The notes: generated by a model not told the origin, from the letters alone. DNA of 64,000 nt from SIG714 sp964638675 (GCA_964638675.1 CAZXAU010000001.1:186001-250000), one strand, 5' to 3'. Positions 51,346 to 61,607 are shown, counted from the stretch's first letter. Translations and numbers: made by a program.

Positions 51346-52562
51346 AGGTAGTTGAAATAAATGCAGTTTACGGAGTCGGAAGCACAGGCATTATCGTTTC
51401 CGATATTTGTAATATGCTTGAAAGCTCCGGAAACCTTGCGTTTCCATGCTACATGCACAGTAGTGAAAAAATGAAAAAAGGTATAAAGGTCGGTAACCTG
51501 CCTGATTGGAAATGGCATGCCCTTTATACAAGATTGTCCGGCATGCAAGGATATGCAAGCCGGCTTTCTACAAAACAATTATTAAATAAATTGGATACGA
51601 TAGACCCCGATATTATTCATCTCCACAACTTGCACTCTAATTATATCAATCTTCCGATGCTTCTCAGATACTGTGCAAAAAGAAAAATAAAGACGATCCT
51701 GACACTTCATGACTGTTGGTTCTTTACGGGGAAGTGCTTTCATTTTGTCGAGAGCACCTGCGAAAAATGGAAGACTGGCTGTTCTGAGTGCCCCAGAAAT
51801 AAGATGGATATAAAGAGCTTATTTTTCGATAATACAAAAAGAGCTTTTGACGATCGAAGAAGACTTTTTTCGGATATAGAAGAACTGTATATTGTGGGGT
51901 GCAGTGAATGGATGTCCTCACTTGCAGGATGTTCGCCGCTTTTTTCGGGGCGAGAGGTCGTAACTGTGAGAAACGGTGTTGATACATCGGTGTTTTGCCC
52001 GACGCGCAGAGACTTCAGGGCGAAAAATCATCTTGAAAATAAAACCGTAGTTCTCGGTATGGCAAACAAATGGCTGAGATCTGAAAACAAAGAAGCTCTC
52101 GAAAGGGCTAATTCAATTTGCGGCAATGATATGACACTTGTTATTGTCGGATGCTCTGAGGAAGAGAGAAGAATGCTTTCCGATAGGAAAAATGTAATAG
52201 CTCTGGGATTTATAAATGACAGATATGAGCTTGCCGATATCTATTCCTCTTCAGATATGTTTGTCAACCTTACTCATGCCGATACTTTACCTACGGTCAA
52301 CATGGAAAGTATATGTTGCGGAACGCCTGTTATCACTTACGATGTCGGCGGAAGCGCGGAGCTTGTAGATGAAGGCGTCACGGGACATGTCATTCCTGAA
52401 AATGACTTGGATCTGCTCTTAAAGACGATCCTTGATATGAAGGATAATCCCATTGATCGGTGCAGATGTGCGGATAGCGGTAGAAAAAAATTTGATAAAA
52501 ATGTCAACTATCTTCAGTATCTCAAGCTTTTTGAAAAAATCTGTAACGGAGAAAAAGTCTGA
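51342..52562 (+). CDS. Family 4 glycosyltransferase
   Basis: A 406-residue GT-B transferase. It begins MKVVEINAVYGVGSTGIIVS. DIIHLHNLHSNYIN, LTLHDCWFFTGKCFHF and a cysteine cluster (STCEKWKTGCSEC) follow, the latter typical of a subgroup of capsule transferases. The donor domain shows VTVRNGVDTSVF, VILGF-like VIALGFINDRYELADIYSSSDMF-region sequence, and GTPVITYDVGGSAELVD. It overlaps both neighbours by 1-4 nt. Confidence 0.9.
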   Translation: MKVVEINAVYGVGSTGIIVSDICNMLESSGNLAFPCYMHSSEKMKKGIKVGNLPDWKWHALYTRLSGMQGYASRLSTKQLLNKLDTIDPDIIHLHNLHSNYINLPMLLRYCAKRKIKTILTLHDCWFFTGKCFHFVESTCEKWKTGCSECPRNKMDIKSLFFDNTKRAFDDRRRLFSDIEELYIVGCSEWMSSLAGCSPLFSGREVVTVRNGVDTSVFCPTRRDFRAKNHLENKTVVLGMANKWLRSENKEALERANSICGNDMTLVIVGCSEEERRMLSDRKNVIALGFINDRYELADIYSSSDMFVNLTHADTLPTVNMESICCGTPVITYDVGGSAELVDEGVTGHVIPENDLDLLLKTILDMKDNPIDRCRCADSGRKKFDKNVNYLQYLKLFEKICNGEKV

Positions 52563-53614
52563 TGTTCTTTAATGTTTTATTGTTTGTTGCAATATTCGTC
52601 TGCTATACAATAAGCAGACGGTACGAAAACAGCAAGAAAATTTTTTTGATAACTCTCGGCGTTGTTGTTGTGGCGATATTCGGCAGCAGATATTTTATCA
52701 ACGACTATCCTGATGAAGGTACCTATAATTATTTATATGTTAGCTTTTCGGGGAAAAACTGGGGAGAGTTCTACAACAGTTATAATGATATAAGAGATTT
52801 TGGGTTTTATCTGGCATATTGGCTTATGTCCCAAATTATTCCCTGGTCTCAGTTTCCTATATATTTTATTACTGCAATATGTGTTTTTTCATTTTTCAGA
52901 TTTATATATAATAACTCGGATGATGAATTGCTTTCGGTAGTGCTGTTCTTCTCTTTCGGGATCTTCTCCTTTTATATGGCTGCATATCGACAGACTTTTG
53001 CAATGTGTGTCACTCTTTTTGCGTTTGAAAAAGCGAAGAAAAGAAAGCTGTTTGGCTTTGCTGTTTTGTCCGCTATAGCAATAAGTATGCATATTTCATC
53101 GATGGCATTCCTACCGATATATTACATCATGGGAATTTCGAGAGATAAATATTCAACCTGGAAGCGAATCGGAATATTGGCCGGAATTGCTCTGCTTTGC
53201 GGTCCTGTAATACAGTTTTTCGCCGGTGAATCGGGGAAAGACAGCTATACCGACAGATTGGATTTCTCATTGGTCGGATTTGCTATACAGATCATTATCA
53301 TGTTGGCACCGTTTGTTCTGAATGTTTTCAAAAAAAACAGTAACAAAGACATAGACCAATTTGTTTTTGCAACAGATACGGTTCTTTTGTCTGGATTGGT
53401 GATGTATGTCTTCAAGCTTATGTATTATTCGTTTGAAAGGATAAGCTATTATTATACATTCAGCATAGTTTCGGTTTTTCCTTCATCTGTCGAACGGCTG
53501 GATAATAATTCACAATCCAAAAAATTGATTAAATTTGTAGCGATCATTCTTCTTGCAGGACTTTATTTCTGGAGGAGTCAGGGTAGCAGTCTGAAATTTT
53601 TCTGGAATGTCTGA
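52562..53614 (+). CDS. EpsG-like polysaccharide polymerase (Wzy role)
   Basis: A 350-residue protein with about ten hydrophobic helices. It has NDYPDEGTYNYLYV after the second helix and FSFYMAAYRQTFAMCVTLFA around residue 140, both typical of the EpsG/Wzy-like family. It should polymerise flipped repeat units on the outer membrane face. Wzy proteins are poorly conserved, so this rests on topology, the EpsG-like motifs and position between transferases and the flippase. Confidence 0.85.
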   Translation: MFFNVLLFVAIFVCYTISRRYENSKKIFLITLGVVVVAIFGSRYFINDYPDEGTYNYLYVSFSGKNWGEFYNSYNDIRDFGFYLAYWLMSQIIPWSQFPIYFITAICVFSFFRFIYNNSDDELLSVVLFFSFGIFSFYMAAYRQTFAMCVTLFAFEKAKKRKLFGFAVLSAIAISMHISSMAFLPIYYIMGISRDKYSTWKRIGILAGIALLCGPVIQFFAGESGKDSYTDRLDFSLVGFAIQIIIMLAPFVLNVFKKNSNKDIDQFVFATDTVLLSGLVMYVFKLMYYSFERISYYYTFSIVSVFPSSVERLDNNSQSKKLIKFVAIILLAGLYFWRSQGSSLKFFWNV

Positions 53615-53728
53615 AAGACGGCAGGAAACAAAACATAACGATCTTTTGTGTAGGCTAATTGCCATAAAAAAGTTTGTCACGTACAAATGCGGTAAGATAT
53701 TCCGAGACATAGAAAAAGGAAAAAAGAA

Positions 53729-54883
53729 ATGAAAAAAGAGAAAGTTCTTTTCGTTGTAACTGATTTTGCTGTCGGAGGGATAACATCGTCTCTTTTCAAC
53801 ATTATAGATATTCTTATCAAGCATGGTCATGAGGTTGATGTAATTAATTTCGCAAAGGTCAAGAGACCCGAATTGCTTAACCCGAATGTGGGATTTATAG
53901 ATCTTTCGGGAAGAGAATTGATTTGGAATCTTTCCGCTGAGGATCTTGTGAAGGCAAATGGATTGAAAAAAATTAAATATCTCATTTTAGGACTTATCAA
54001 AAAAATACTGAACAGAACCGATAGATGGAATGCCTTGATATTCAAAAAGACTTTTTTCAGCGGATATGATGTCGCAGTGGCTTTCAGACAGTCGCCGTTT
54101 TCGTTCTGGTTTTTGAAAAACAAAACTGATGCAAGAGTGAAAGCCGGATTCTGGCATGTAGAGCTCAGGTTTGCAGGTGATATCTCATCGTGGGATCATA
54201 CAATACAATATTTGGACAGGCTTGCCTGTGTGTCGGATGCAGTAAAAAAAGAGATGGTAAATCGCTATAAATATCTTGACGGACGTGCGTTTACGGTGTA
54301 TAATACCTTTGATTCGTTGGATATTAAGAAAAAAAGCGAGGAATACAGTCCGGGATTTGATGAAAAATCCATCAATATCGTTACGGTTGCAAGAATAGAC
54401 CTGATAACTAAAAGACTTGATATAATACCCGAGATATATAAGATGCTGAAAGACTGCGGTAAAAATATCATGTGGTATATTGTGGGCGATGGTCCTGATA
54501 AGAATAAACTTGAAGAAATCATTATACTCAGCGGCCTTCAGGACAAAATAATCCTTTGTGGAAATAAGAGCAATCCTTTTCCGTACGTAAAAAATGCCGA
54601 TATTTTTGTTTTGACTTCGCTCACCGAGTCATTCGGAATGGTTGTCTCGGAAGCCTTGATATGTGGAACCCCGGTGGTTGCAGGCGAGTATCCTGCACTT
54701 TGTGAGGTACTTGATGACGGTGTGAATGGAATTATTGCCGGGAATAGTGCTGAGGGTATATCAATGGGAATAAACGAGCTTATATCCGATGGAGAAAAGT
54801 ATTCAAAGCTTAAAGAGAATTGCATGAGTTATGAATATGACCGCGATATTGCATACAGACAATTTATGGATATGGTGAGATAA
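53729..54883 (+). CDS. Family 4 glycosyltransferase
   Basis: A 384-residue GT-B transferase. VLFVVTDFAVGGITSSLFNI is the acceptor-domain start, and KAGFWHVELRF and LACVSDAVKKEMVNRY mark the middle. The donor domain has IVTVARIDLITKRLDIIPEI, WYIVGDGPDKNKLEEII, and LTSLTESFGMVVSEALICGTPVV, with the EX7E motif. It is preceded by a 114-bp gap in which no other gene was seen. It ends immediately before the next start codon. Confidence 0.92.
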   Translation: MKKEKVLFVVTDFAVGGITSSLFNIIDILIKHGHEVDVINFAKVKRPELLNPNVGFIDLSGRELIWNLSAEDLVKANGLKKIKYLILGLIKKILNRTDRWNALIFKKTFFSGYDVAVAFRQSPFSFWFLKNKTDARVKAGFWHVELRFAGDISSWDHTIQYLDRLACVSDAVKKEMVNRYKYLDGRAFTVYNTFDSLDIKKKSEEYSPGFDEKSINIVTVARIDLITKRLDIIPEIYKMLKDCGKNIMWYIVGDGPDKNKLEEIIILSGLQDKIILCGNKSNPFPYVKNADIFVLTSLTESFGMVVSEALICGTPVVAGEYPALCEVLDDGVNGIIAGNSAEGISMGINELISDGEKYSKLKENCMSYEYDRDIAYRQFMDMVR

Positions 54884-55879
54884 ATGCCGAAATACAGTAT
54901 AATCATTCCGGTTTATAATGCTGAAAAATATATAGATCGATGTATCGACAGCATATTGAATCAAAGTATCAGGGATTTTGAGCTGATTCTTTCAGACGAT
55001 AGATCGACCGATGCTTCGTTTGCGATATGCAACGCATATGCCGAAAAACATCCGAATGTCAAGGTTATTTCGTCAACAGAAAACGGAGGAGTCTCAAGGG
55101 CAAGAAATTCGGGAATCGATATATCGGAAGGCAAATATCTTCTTTTTGTCGATTCGGACGATTTTGTCAGTGAGGATTACCTTGAAGTGATCGACAAAAA
55201 TGAGTCAGATGATATAGGACTTGTTGCTTTCGGAAATTATGAGTATGTTGTCTCTGATATTTCGCAGGACAGTAATGCAAAAACAAATGCATCATTAATG
55301 AATACCGATCTTTCGGGAATCAGACCAAGCGAAGAAGATTGGCGAAATCTTATATCAGAAAGCTTTTTTGCAGCCCCGTGGAATAAGCTTTTCAGGGCTG
55401 ATATTGTTAAGGATAATCATATAAGATTTGATGAGGACAGTGTGTGCTATGAGGATCTGATGTTTAATCTTGCCTACTGTGAAAAAATCGAATCGTTCAA
55501 ATGTATAAGCATACCGCTTTATTATTACAGAATCATCGGGAATGTAAACCATATTTCCAAACGACGTTGGGGAGAGATGTTTGCAATAAGCCGCAAGCTT
55601 GCTTTTAAAGTCGATTCTTTTATAGCGGTGAAAAAGGGCGGCAAGATTCTCGGTGATATACGCAGGTACACATTTTCGGCATATATAACCGAGCTGAAAG
55701 CGGCAAAATTAAGGGGAGATTTATCTGCTCTTCCGGTTGTTATTAAGGAAAAAGCCTTCCGTGAAAGTATAGCTTCGATAGGTTCAAAGGGAAAGTATTT
55801 AACCTTACTGTCTTTTTTTCTTTCTGCAAGGGCGGATTTTATTACGAGATATTTGATAAAAAGAAAGTATTTAAGCTGA
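54884..55879 (+). CDS. Family 2 glycosyltransferase
   Basis: A 331-residue GT-A transferase. Motifs: YSIIIPVYNAEKYIDRCIDS, LILSDDRSTDASFAICNAY, ENGGVSRARNSGIDIS and LLFVDSDDFVSEDYL. The segment APWNKLFR and YEDLMFNLAYCEK is typical of capsule-type family 2 enzymes. A basic C-terminus (TRYLIKRKYLS) may anchor it to the membrane. It is tightly packed: its ATG follows the previous stop directly, and the flippase starts 2 bp after its end. Confidence 0.92.
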   Translation: MPKYSIIIPVYNAEKYIDRCIDSILNQSIRDFELILSDDRSTDASFAICNAYAEKHPNVKVISSTENGGVSRARNSGIDISEGKYLLFVDSDDFVSEDYLEVIDKNESDDIGLVAFGNYEYVVSDISQDSNAKTNASLMNTDLSGIRPSEEDWRNLISESFFAAPWNKLFRADIVKDNHIRFDEDSVCYEDLMFNLAYCEKIESFKCISIPLYYYRIIGNVNHISKRRWGEMFAISRKLAFKVDSFIAVKKGGKILGDIRRYTFSAYITELKAAKLRGDLSALPVVIKEKAFRESIASIGSKGKYLTLLSFFLSARADFITRYLIKRKYLS

Positions 55880-55880
55880 A

Positions 55881-57398
55881 ATGAATTATAAAAACGGTGT
55901 AAAAAATATATTTTGGTCAATAATTGGCCAGGCAATAACACTTGCACTCGGAATAATCATTCCGCGGCTTGTTATTGTATCGTACAGCTCTGAAATAAAC
56001 GGTCTTCTGAATTCGGCGTCTCAAATAATTACCTATCTTGCACTTCTTGAAGCAGGAGTCGGCACAGTATCTTTGCAAGCACTGTACAAGCCGATAGCAA
56101 ACGAAGATACAGACAGTATCAATGCCATAATGTCTGCCACAAGCAGGTATTACAAGCGTACAGGATACATATACTCGGCTTTTATTGTCGCAATTTCTTT
56201 TATTTATCCGCTTTTAATAAAAAGCTCGCTCAATTATTTTTTTATGGCGGGGATTATTTTTATCAGCGGTCTTCCGAATGTAATAAATTATCTTTTTCAG
56301 GGAAAACTCCGGATATTGATCGGGGCATACGGATATAATTATTTTCTTACGAATATTTCGACTGTCACATCATGTTTTGCGAGTATAGCGAAAATATTAT
56401 TGCTGTTGAACGGAATGAATGTAATGCTGGTTCAGACAGTATATTGTGTTATTTCGCTTATACAAATGTTGTTTATTTACATCTTTATAGGAAAAAAATT
56501 TCCATGGCTCGATCTTAAGGCGAATCCCGATTACAAAGCAATAGGACAAAAAAATTCCGCACTTATCCATCAGGTCTGTGCTCTGGTCACGCACTCAACA
56601 GATGTTACGGTGCTTTCGATTTTCTGCGGTCTTGATGTTGCGAGTATATATACCGTTTACAGTATGGTATTCAATATAATTTCAGGAGTTGCTTCAAGCG
56701 TAAATGACAGCCTTCAATATCTTTTCGGACAGTCATTTTCGAAAAGCAAGGATGAATATATAAAAATTATAGACATATATGAAACCTACTATATGGGAAT
56801 TGTATCCGCCCTTATGTGTGCGGCCCTTATATTGATTACTCCGTTTATAAAACTGTATACCTCCGGTGCGGATATTAATTATGTTGACAGGTTTTTACCT
56901 GTTTTATTCGCATGTGTGAAGATCTTTGAAGCGATGAGAAAGGCATCTTTGAATACAATATCTGTTGCGGGGCACTTTTCGCAGACAAGAAAGTTTGCCG
57001 TTACAGAGTCGGTTATCAATTTATCGATTTCACTTATTGCTGTTCAGTTCATGGGAATTTACGGGGTTCTGATCGGCACGGTCGTGGCACTGTTGTACAG
57101 GAACGTGGTATCGATTTATTATTCCAACATAAAAATTCTGCATAGAAATTGTAATCACTCGATAGTAACGAGCTTTACTAATTTGGTACTGTTGGTTTTG
57201 GCGTTCTTAATAACTCGGATAATATCTTTGAATTGTTCTAATTATCTGGACTTTATCATTTGTGCAATACCCGTAACGCTGATTTCATTGACGGCTTTTT
57301 TGACAGCGGATTCGATTGTTTCAAGAAAATCTTTTTTGTTCGTCAAATCATTGATTTCGGGAAAAATAAAGAATTCTGTTAAAAAACGAAGCGAATAA
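55881..57398 (+). CDS. Wzx-type polysaccharide flippase (MATE-like/MOP superfamily)
   Basis: A 505-residue membrane protein with about 12-14 helices. It begins NGVKNIFWSIIGQAITLALG and continues IIPRLVIVSYSSEINGLLNSASQIITYLALLEAG-type sequence, as in PST-family exporters. It would flip the lipid-linked repeat unit for polymerisation. Another marker is YTVYSMVFNIISGVASSVND. Position in the locus supports the role; substrate specificity is unknown. Confidence 0.9.
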   Translation: MNYKNGVKNIFWSIIGQAITLALGIIIPRLVIVSYSSEINGLLNSASQIITYLALLEAGVGTVSLQALYKPIANEDTDSINAIMSATSRYYKRTGYIYSAFIVAISFIYPLLIKSSLNYFFMAGIIFISGLPNVINYLFQGKLRILIGAYGYNYFLTNISTVTSCFASIAKILLLLNGMNVMLVQTVYCVISLIQMLFIYIFIGKKFPWLDLKANPDYKAIGQKNSALIHQVCALVTHSTDVTVLSIFCGLDVASIYTVYSMVFNIISGVASSVNDSLQYLFGQSFSKSKDEYIKIIDIYETYYMGIVSALMCAALILITPFIKLYTSGADINYVDRFLPVLFACVKIFEAMRKASLNTISVAGHFSQTRKFAVTESVINLSISLIAVQFMGIYGVLIGTVVALLYRNVVSIYYSNIKILHRNCNHSIVTSFTNLVLLVLAFLITRIISLNCSNYLDFIICAIPVTLISLTAFLTADSIVSRKSFLFVKSLISGKIKNSVKKRSE

Positions 57399-57430
57399 GG
57401 CTGATCGGGCGATAGGGGTAATAAGGTAAA

Positions 57431-58600
57431 ATGAATTATCGGAATGTGGCAATTGTTATTGACGAAAAAAGCTGTACCGGTTGCGGAGCTTGCAGATTTA
57501 TCTGTCCGAGAGATGCTGTTGAACTTAAAGAGAATGAAAAAAATATATTGGTGAGATCAGTCGATGATTCAAAATGTATTTCGTGTGGAAAATGCGTGAA
57601 TGTATGCCCCGGGTTTTCTGACTGTGTTGCAGATTTGACGGAGGCTTGTTTTGCGGCATACCCATCCCCTGAAATGCGCAATGAAAATTATTCATCAGGC
57701 GGAGCGGCTTCGCTCATAGCGGAATCATTTATAAAAAAATACGGCGGTGTTGTGTTTGGATGCGAATGGGACAAATCAAAAAAAATCGCTTCACATATTG
57801 CGATTGAGGACCCAAATCAGTTATACAGAATCTGCGGATCCAAATATGTTCAAAGCGATATTCGGGATGCATTCGTATCAGTAAAGCATTTTACGGATAG
57901 TGGAAAAAATGTGCTGTTTATAGGTACACCCTGTCAGATCGATGCTGTAAAAAGAGTTTTCGGCTCTGAAAATATATATACTATTGATCTTGTTTGCCAC
58001 GGCACACCTCCTGCCGCCTATCTTAAAGAACATCTTTCATCGGTGATAAAAAATAAAGCAGATTATGACCTTAGATTCAGAGGTAAAGATGATTTCTGGA
58101 TCACGGCTACAGATGATTCCGGAAACTATCTGTATAAAAAATTTAAAGAGTATGATATTTATTTTCAGGCATTTCTGAATGGGATCATATACAGAGATAA
58201 TTGCTATACTTGCAAGTATGCGAATTTACGGCGGGTTGCGGATATCACTCTCGGAGATTTTTGGGGATTAGACAGAAACTGCATAGATTACAGCGGCAGA
58301 ATCTCATTGGTACTTCAGAATAACGAAAAGGGAAAAAAGTTGCTGGAAAGTACTGACGGACTTATTAAACTGCAAAGAAATATCGAAGAGGCTGTGAAGG
58401 AAAACAAGCAACTGTCTTCTCCGATGGAGATTACCGAAGACAGATCGGTTTTTGTATGTAACTTCAAAAAAACAAATAGCTTTATATCTGGAATTAAGAA
58501 AACAGAGTTATATAAGATTACCGTTAAAAAGAACAGACGAAGAAAAATTACAGCTGTTAAATCCGCAATAAAAGGCTTTGCCAAAAGAATCGTCGGATGA
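57431..58600 (+). CDS. FrhB-like (coenzyme F420 hydrogenase beta) ferredoxin-domain protein
   Basis: A 389-residue protein with an N-terminal pair of 4Fe-4S ferredoxin motifs, CTGCGACRFICP and CISCGKCVNVCPG. The FrhB N- and C-terminal domains follow, with NYSSGGAASLIAESF, LFIGTPCQIDAVKRVF, DLVCHGTPPAAYLKEHL, YRDNCYTCKYANLRRVADIT and LGDFWGL. Despite the name, such proteins in Firmicutes capsule loci sit next to pyruvyl transferases and probably do a redox or reductive step on the glycan. F420 itself is not expected here. The next gene is indeed a pyruvyl transferase. Confidence 0.88.
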   Translation: MNYRNVAIVIDEKSCTGCGACRFICPRDAVELKENEKNILVRSVDDSKCISCGKCVNVCPGFSDCVADLTEACFAAYPSPEMRNENYSSGGAASLIAESFIKKYGGVVFGCEWDKSKKIASHIAIEDPNQLYRICGSKYVQSDIRDAFVSVKHFTDSGKNVLFIGTPCQIDAVKRVFGSENIYTIDLVCHGTPPAAYLKEHLSSVIKNKADYDLRFRGKDDFWITATDDSGNYLYKKFKEYDIYFQAFLNGIIYRDNCYTCKYANLRRVADITLGDFWGLDRNCIDYSGRISLVLQNNEKGKKLLESTDGLIKLQRNIEEAVKENKQLSSPMEITEDRSVFVCNFKKTNSFISGIKKTELYKITVKKNRRRKITAVKSAIKGFAKRIVG

Positions 58601-58615
58601 TGGAGAGATAGCGAA

Positions 58616-59764
58616 GTGAAAAAAGTCGGTATAATGTCTATGCAGAGAGTCGAAAACTACGGTTCTGTTCTGCAGGCATTTGCATTGAAAAAAATAGTGC
58701 AGAGTTTGGGTGCAGATGTAGAATTTGTGGATTTCAAGCTTGACAATCCTGGCAATAATGAGAATGCTTTGCCATTAAGGAGAGGAATAAAAGACAAGCT
58801 TAAGACGGATTTTGCTGATATTGGCTTTAAAACGGCATTTTTGCGTAACAATAAGCTGAGAAAACTTGCAAATTCGATAAGATGTCAGCATCTGTATGAA
58901 TATAAATTTGTTGAGGACATTTTCCCAGATTTCGGAATACTTCCCGAACGGAATGAGAGACCTGAGCTTGATTTACTGATAATAGGGAGCGACGAGGTCT
59001 TCAATCTGAAACAAAATCTTGCCTCAGGATATTCGTTGGAGCTGTTCGGTGAGAACAACCGGGCAAAAAAAATGATTTCATTTTCGGGATCATTCGGATA
59101 TACAGATATTGATTATATACACACATCGGGTATTTCTGCACGAATATCAGAACTGCTTTCCGCTTTTGATCAATTATCGGCAAGGGATAAGAATACCTGC
59201 GAGATAATAAGGCAATTGACAGGAAGAGAAGCACAGTATCATCTTGATCCCGTTTTTCATTTTGATTACACGCCGTATATGCCGGAAATCAATAAAAAAA
59301 AGCAGTATATTGCCGTATATGCTCATTCAAATATTGATGAAAGAATTAAACAGCAGATTCGCAGTATGGCAGTTAAATATAAAATGGACATTCTTTGCTT
59401 CATGGGATATCAGGGAGATTTGGGTGAATTTATCGAAGCGGACCCATTTGAAGTACTGAGTTATATAAAACATGCAAAGTTTGTTGTTACAACCACATTT
59501 CACGGAAGTGTTTTTTCAATAAAGTATAAAAAGCAATTCGCCGCAGTGATCAAAGATGAAAGCAATAAGGCTTATTCAAACAGATCCAAGCTGGGTGATT
59601 TATTGGAAAGATTGAAATTACAGGATAGAGTAATCGGACATGATAAAGCGAATATAGAAGATATTCTTATGGTTCCAATTGATTATAATGCGACCGATGA
59701 GATCTTGAACGAAAATATTTCATCCGGACTTGAGTATTTACGAGAAAACATTTCTAATGCCTGA
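58616..59764 (+). CDS. Polysaccharide pyruvyl transferase family protein
   Basis: A 382-residue CsaB/WcaK-like enzyme (PF04230 type), which forms a pyruvate ketal on a sugar using PEP. Features: VGIMSMQRVENYGSVLQAF, LLIIGSDEVFNLKQ, SFSGSFGYTDI, LSARDKNTCEIIRQLTGRE, HLDPVFHF and VTTTFHGSVFSIKYKKQFAAV. The start is GTG 58616 with GGAGAGA upstream. Pyruvylation would give the polymer a negative charge and can be a docking site for surface proteins. It pairs with the FrhB-like gene 15 bp upstream. Confidence 0.9.
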   Translation: MKKVGIMSMQRVENYGSVLQAFALKKIVQSLGADVEFVDFKLDNPGNNENALPLRRGIKDKLKTDFADIGFKTAFLRNNKLRKLANSIRCQHLYEYKFVEDIFPDFGILPERNERPELDLLIIGSDEVFNLKQNLASGYSLELFGENNRAKKMISFSGSFGYTDIDYIHTSGISARISELLSAFDQLSARDKNTCEIIRQLTGREAQYHLDPVFHFDYTPYMPEINKKKQYIAVYAHSNIDERIKQQIRSMAVKYKMDILCFMGYQGDLGEFIEADPFEVLSYIKHAKFVVTTTFHGSVFSIKYKKQFAAVIKDESNKAYSNRSKLGDLLERLKLQDRVIGHDKANIEDILMVPIDYNATDEILNENISSGLEYLRENISNA

Positions 59765-59816
59765 AAACATGAAACAGTATTGAATCGGTGCGTTCTACCG
59801 CACAAAGGAGGAGAGT

Positions 59817-60983
59817 ATGAAAAAACTTGCACTCATGCTTCCTGCCATGAGAATGGGAGGTGCTGAAATAGCGGCACTGAACTTTCTTCCCTGTCTTATG
59901 AAGCATTTTGAAGTCACTGTTGTTCTGAATAAGCTTGAGGGTGAACTGCTTAACAGATTGCCCGAGGGGATAAGAGTCATTGAGGACAGATTGCTTGATT
60001 TTAAGACGGTTGTCAGATACGATGTTACACATTTCAGGATCAAGTGGCTTATAAGGGATATACGCTACTACACAAATGTTAAGAAAAACAGAAAAAAAGA
60101 TGAGAACTATAGATATCTTATTTCACGCACACCCTATCTTTCCGAACATTTTGATATTGCGATAGGTTATGTTGCGAATGTTTCAACTCAGATATTCAGC
60201 CTTGCCGACAGGACAAGTGCAGATATTAAGATCGCCTGGATTCACGGGGAAACGAGCGAGCTTCACGACACAGAGCTGTTTAACAGGATTTATATGGGCT
60301 TTGACAGGATATACGCTGTTTCAAAGAAGACACGTGAGCATTTTTTGGATAGATTTCCCGGGTGCAGAGAGAAGACCGATGTATACTATAACCGCATTAA
60401 TAAGGAGAATATTCTCTGTAAATCAAATGAGCCGATATGTGATATAAAGTTTTCTACAGGATGTCTGAATATCGTATCCGTCGGAAGACTGTCGCCCGAA
60501 AAAGGTTTTACGATGGTTCCTGATATTGCACTGAAGCTTAAAGAGCATGGATATAAAATAAAGTGGTACATAATAGGTGACGGACCGTGCAGAAACGATA
60601 TCGAGGGAAAAATCCGGCTTTTGAATCTGTCCGACAGTGTTTATTTGATCGGGAATCGCAAGAATCCCTATCCGTATGTTAAAGCGTGCGATATATATGT
60701 TCAGCCATCATACGAGGAAGGTTTTGTTTTAACGGTCTGCGAGGCGGTGGTTCTTTGTAAGCCTATTGTATGTACGATCCCGGCAGCACTTGACGGAATT
60801 CTCAAGGATGGGATATCTGCTGTGGTAACCGGATCGGATGCCGATGAGCTCTGCGGCGGAATAAAAAAATTGATCGATGACAGTTGCCTGATGGGGAAAA
60901 TGGTTGAAAATGTAAGTGAAATAGATATTGCCAATATGGATGATATCAATATGCTGATTGATTTTGTGAGGAAACAACCGTGA
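59817..60983 (+). CDS. Family 4 glycosyltransferase
   Basis: A 388-residue GT-B transferase. LALMLPAMRMGGAEIAALNF is the glycine-rich acceptor-domain start, with WIHGETSELHDTELF and IYAVSKKTREHFLDRF after it. The donor domain has IVSVGRLSPEKGFTMVPDIA, WYIIGDGPCRNDIEGKI, NPYPYVKACDIYVQPSYEEG and FVLTVCEAVVLCKPIV. AAAGGAGGAGAGT is a very strong ribosome site. It overlaps the acyltransferase gene by 4 nt. Confidence 0.93.
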   Translation: MKKLALMLPAMRMGGAEIAALNFLPCLMKHFEVTVVLNKLEGELLNRLPEGIRVIEDRLLDFKTVVRYDVTHFRIKWLIRDIRYYTNVKKNRKKDENYRYLISRTPYLSEHFDIAIGYVANVSTQIFSLADRTSADIKIAWIHGETSELHDTELFNRIYMGFDRIYAVSKKTREHFLDRFPGCREKTDVYYNRINKENILCKSNEPICDIKFSTGCLNIVSVGRLSPEKGFTMVPDIALKLKEHGYKIKWYIIGDGPCRNDIEGKIRLLNLSDSVYLIGNRKNPYPYVKACDIYVQPSYEEGFVLTVCEAVVLCKPIVCTIPAALDGILKDGISAVVTGSDADELCGGIKKLIDDSCLMGKMVENVSEIDIANMDDINMLIDFVRKQP

Positions 60984-61537
60984 ATATTTTTGTGCGGATA
61001 TATAGGAAATTCTTCCCGAAAAAATATACTCTTGAGGAACTGTCCCAAAGGTATATAAACGAGCTTCGCAGTATGGGTGCGACGGTAGGTGAGAATGTGG
61101 ATATAATTAATTCAAGCGTGGACGGTATAGGCGGAATTCTGCTTGAGATCGGAAACAATGTTACAATTACAAATGCCAGGATCCTGACTCACGATGCGAG
61201 CATGAAGAAGCCGCTTGGATATACAAAGCTTGCAGGCGTAAAGATCGGAAATGATTGCTTTATCGGTGCGAATTCGATCATACTTCCCGGAGTGAATATC
61301 GGAAATAAGGTTATAGTAGGAGCGGGTGCGGTCGTTTCACGGGATATTCCCGATAATTCGGTAGTTGTCGGAAATCCCGGCAGGGTGATCTCGTCGTATG
61401 ATGAGTATATAGACAAGCAAGCGAAAATGATGAGCAGAGCTGTTTGCTGTGATTACAGTCCGTATGAGCTTTTGAATCGGGAGAATTCCGATGATAAAAG
61501 CAAAATAATCGCAGACGGCTTCGGATATGTGAGATAA
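60980..61537 (+). CDS. Left-handed beta-helix acyltransferase
   Basis: A 185-residue hexapeptide-repeat transferase. After a basic N-terminal helix come the repeats VDIINSSVDGIGGILLEIGN, VTITNARILTHDAS (catalytic-type His), VKIGNDCFIGANSIILPGVN and IGNKVIVGAGAVVSRDIPDN. It most likely acetylates the repeat unit. It is homologous in fold to the Maa-type enzyme at 4627 but lacks its N-terminal cap. A 70-bp AT-rich gap follows before capE. Confidence 0.88.
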   Translation: MNIFVRIYRKFFPKKYTLEELSQRYINELRSMGATVGENVDIINSSVDGIGGILLEIGNNVTITNARILTHDASMKKPLGYTKLAGVKIGNDCFIGANSIILPGVNIGNKVIVGAGAVVSRDIPDNSVVVGNPGRVISSYDEYIDKQAKMMSRAVCCDYSPYELLNRENSDDKSKIIADGFGYVR

Positions 61538-61607
61538 TAAATTAAAAGATATAAATAAAACAAGAATTAATTAAGAAAAGAATTGAAAAAATGAGAGGAA
61601 AAACAGT

